From: Nitrospirota bacterium
GTDB lineage: Bacteria > Nitrospirota > Nitrospiria > Nitrospirales > UBA8639
Length of the DNA stretch: 8,093 nucleotides
Assembly (NCBI GenBank): GCA_020348185.1
Contig: CP070743.1
Span: 2,223,609-2,231,701 of the forward strand
Direction of reading: 5' to 3'
The translations under genes and the position numbers were made by a program. This document shows, piece after piece, positions 6,509 through 8,093 of the stretch; within the stretch, counting starts at the first letter, position 1, and each line of letters opens with the position of its first letter. The notes under the pieces were generated by a model. The model did not search any database and was not told where the DNA came from. It worked only from the letters and a program-made list of their open reading frames with translations.

Positions 6509-8093
6509 ATGGCCAAGAAATATGATGCGAGCGATATTGTTGTACTAGAAGGGATCGAGCCGGTTCGGCGAAGGCCGGCCATGTACATTGGCGGGACCGA
6601 TAAGACTGGCTTGCATCATCTGGTATGGGAAATTCTGGACAATGCCATTGATGAAGTGATGAACGGCTATGCCACGAATATTGTCGTGGAGTTAGACAAA
6701 TCCCGTGATGGCATTTGCATTACTGACAATGGACGCGGCATTCCAGTCGAAAAACATCCTCAACACAAAAAATCTGCGTTGGAAATTATCATGACCACCC
6801 TCCATGCAGGAGGAAAATTCCAAACCGGCAGTTACATTCATTCGGGTGGTCTCCATGGCGTCGGCGCATCCGTCGTCAATGCGCTCTCCCGCCACCTGGA
6901 GGTCCGGGTGAAACGGGACGGAAAGGAATGGAGCCAAACCTATCAAGCGGGCAATCCCAAGACTCCAGTCAAACAAGAGGGCGCAGCCCGGGGGACGGGA
7001 ACCTCCGTCTATTTTCGTCCTGACCCCCTTATCTTCGGCAAGAATGTCGTATTCGATTCAACATTGCTGGAAGAAACTCTTGAAGCCAAGGCTTACCTCC
7101 ACAAAGGGCTCAAGCTCACATTCCGGGATGGTTCTTCCGGAAAAACCCATCAGTTTGTGCATGAGCAAGGGATTGAAGAATATCTGGTAAAACTAGTGTC
7201 TGACCGAAATCGTAAGGCCACGGCCGATTTTGTGTTCTACCTCGAACGCAACTTGAAAAACGGCCACGAAAAGGGATCCAACGGAAACGGGTTTGGTATG
7301 GAAGCGGCCCTTCAATGGACCGACGAACCGGCAGAATTCATCCGTAGTTACGTGAACGGGGTCGCCACTCCCAACGGGGGCACTCATGAAAACGGGTTAC
7401 GGAGCGGTATTGTGAAAGCCGTCCGCAATTATATTGAGACCCATAACCTGACTCCCAAAGGAGTGACCATCCAAGCTGAGGATATACGAGAGGGGTTGGC
7501 CGTCGTACTGAGCGTATTGATCCTGAATCCCCAATTCCAGGGGCAAACCAAAGAACGGCTGAATAATCCCGAGACTCAGGGCATGGTGGATAGCACCATC
7601 CGGCCGGCACTAGAAACGTATTTAAACGAAAATCAAAGCATTGCGGAAACCCTGGTGGGTCGAATGATCCTCGCCGCTCGTGCCCGGGAAGCTTCACGGG
7701 AAGCCTCGAAAGCGGTCATACGAAAATCAGCCGTCAGTCATCGTCTCAACCTGCCCGGCAAATTGGCTGATTGTCAAAGCACCGACCCCACAGTCAGTGA
7801 ACTCTTCATCGTCGAGGGTGATTCAGCCGGTGGTACCGCCAAGCAAGGTCGAGATTTGAAAACGCAAGCCATTCTGCCCATCAGGGGAAAAGTCCTGAAT
7901 ACCGAGGAATTGACCCTTGCCAAAGTGGTTGAAAACAAAGAACTGACAGACTTGGTCAAAGCACTCGGTTGCGGGATCGGGAAAGATTTTGATCTTAAGA
8001 AACTCCGATACCATAAAATCATTTTGCTCATGGACGCCGACATCGATGGCTATCACATCAGCACCCTGCTTCTGACGTTTTTTTTCCGCCACC
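6509..8093 (+). CDS. parE: DNA topoisomerase IV subunit B (ParE/GyrB family), 3' truncated
   Basis: The frame runs open from ATG 6509 to the window edge: 528 codons of a protein usually about 630-800 residues long. This is the ATPase subunit partnering the upstream A subunit. The GHKL ATP-binding domain shows EILDNAIDE (41-49, with Glu41 as likely general base and Asn45 for magnesium), DNGRGIP (73-79), LHAGGKF (98-104) and SGGLHGVGASVVNALS (112-127). The transducer domain has GGTHENGLRSG (290-300), EDIREGL (324-330) and QTK with Lys348 reaching the ATP gamma-phosphate. The TOPRIM domain has EGDSAGG (436-442), PIRGK (457-461) and DADIDG (509-514), which bind the catalytic metals. HISTL after the DxDxDG motif resembles ParE (HIATL in E. 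coli) more than GyrB (HIRTL), but other stretches such as ALGCGIG look GyrB-like. The A-then-B gene order is also unlike common gyrB-gyrA operons. I call it parE with moderate confidence; the family is certain. Confidence 0.85.
   Translation, partial: MAKKYDASDIVVLEGIEPVRRRPAMYIGGTDKTGLHHLVWEILDNAIDEVMNGYATNIVVELDKSRDGICITDNGRGIPVEKHPQHKKSALEIIMTTLHAGGKFQTGSYIHSGGLHGVGASVVNALSRHLEVRVKRDGKEWSQTYQAGNPKTPVKQEGAARGTGTSVYFRPDPLIFGKNVVFDSTLLEETLEAKAYLHKGLKLTFRDGSSGKTHQFVHEQGIEEYLVKLVSDRNRKATADFVFYLERNLKNGHEKGSNGNGFGMEAALQWTDEPAEFIRSYVNGVATPNGGTHENGLRSGIVKAVRNYIETHNLTPKGVTIQAEDIREGLAVVLSVLILNPQFQGQTKERLNNPETQGMVDSTIRPALETYLNENQSIAETLVGRMILAARAREASREASKAVIRKSAVSHRLNLPGKLADCQSTDPTVSELFIVEGDSAGGTAKQGRDLKTQAILPIRGKVLNTEELTLAKVVENKELTDLVKALGCGIGKDFDLKKLRYHKIILLMDADIDGYHISTLLLTFFFRH

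Noticed and set aside
7338..8092. Minus-strand open frames over the 3' part of parE
   Set aside because: They overlap the open parE frame, which carries ATPase, transducer and TOPRIM motifs in the right order; the antisense translations show no family features.
3986..8093. Quinolone-resistance changes in the topoisomerase genes
   Set aside because: The key A-subunit positions are Ser95 and Asp99 and the B-subunit EGDSAGG motif is intact, so no resistance-type substitution is evident.
1..8093. A mobile element, defence system or CRISPR array
   Set aside because: No transposase, integrase, nuclease or Cas-like protein, no spaced identical repeats and no tRNA were seen; every long frame belongs to a well-known housekeeping or metabolic family.

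Overview
This window looks like ordinary chromosomal DNA from a rod-shaped bacterium of about 50% GC. It carries an actin-like MreB, a membrane-anchored M23 peptidoglycan peptidase and an exported PQQ-type sugar dehydrogenase, which together suggest a diderm (Gram-negative) host. A Nitrospirota-like lineage is a guess from overall protein flavour only; nothing here fixes the taxonomy. All five genes are intact or cut only by the window edges. I see no transposase, tRNA, rRNA, CRISPR array or phage gene, and no convincing unknown multi-gene system.

Layout. (1) 1-945 (+): the 3' part of a PQQ-dependent glucose/sorbosone dehydrogenase-family beta-propeller, with its start beyond the left edge. 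(2) 1001-2041 (-): mreB, converging on the dehydrogenase across 55 bp, with no mreC or mreD behind it. (3) 2042-2470: a 429-bp divergent intergenic region holding a cluster of small direct and inverted repeats, a degenerate 7-bp-period repeat block, and a good extended -10 promoter for the rightward genes. (4) 2471-3922 (+): a membrane-anchored M23 (LytM-type) metallopeptidase with all zinc ligands. (5) 3986-6415 (+): a type IIA topoisomerase A subunit, best called ParC. (6) 6509-8093 (+): the partner ATPase B subunit, best called ParE, cut by the right edge inside the TOPRIM domain.

The last three genes point the same way with gaps of 63 and 93 bp and may be one transcription unit driven by the 2410-2437 promoter. 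Both gaps contain a hairpin: a perfect 11-bp palindrome starting in the peptidase stop codon, and a 6-bp stem abutting the parE ribosome-binding site. MreB and the peptidase act on cell-wall growth and ParC/ParE on separating daughter chromosomes, so the neighbourhood has a loose cell-cycle theme. That link is inference.

The points most worth a second look are regulatory and architectural: the two hairpins, the missing Shine-Dalgarno of parC, the relocated RGGKG motif and low-complexity insert in the ParC C-terminal domain, and the repeat-rich mreB/peptidase intergenic region.
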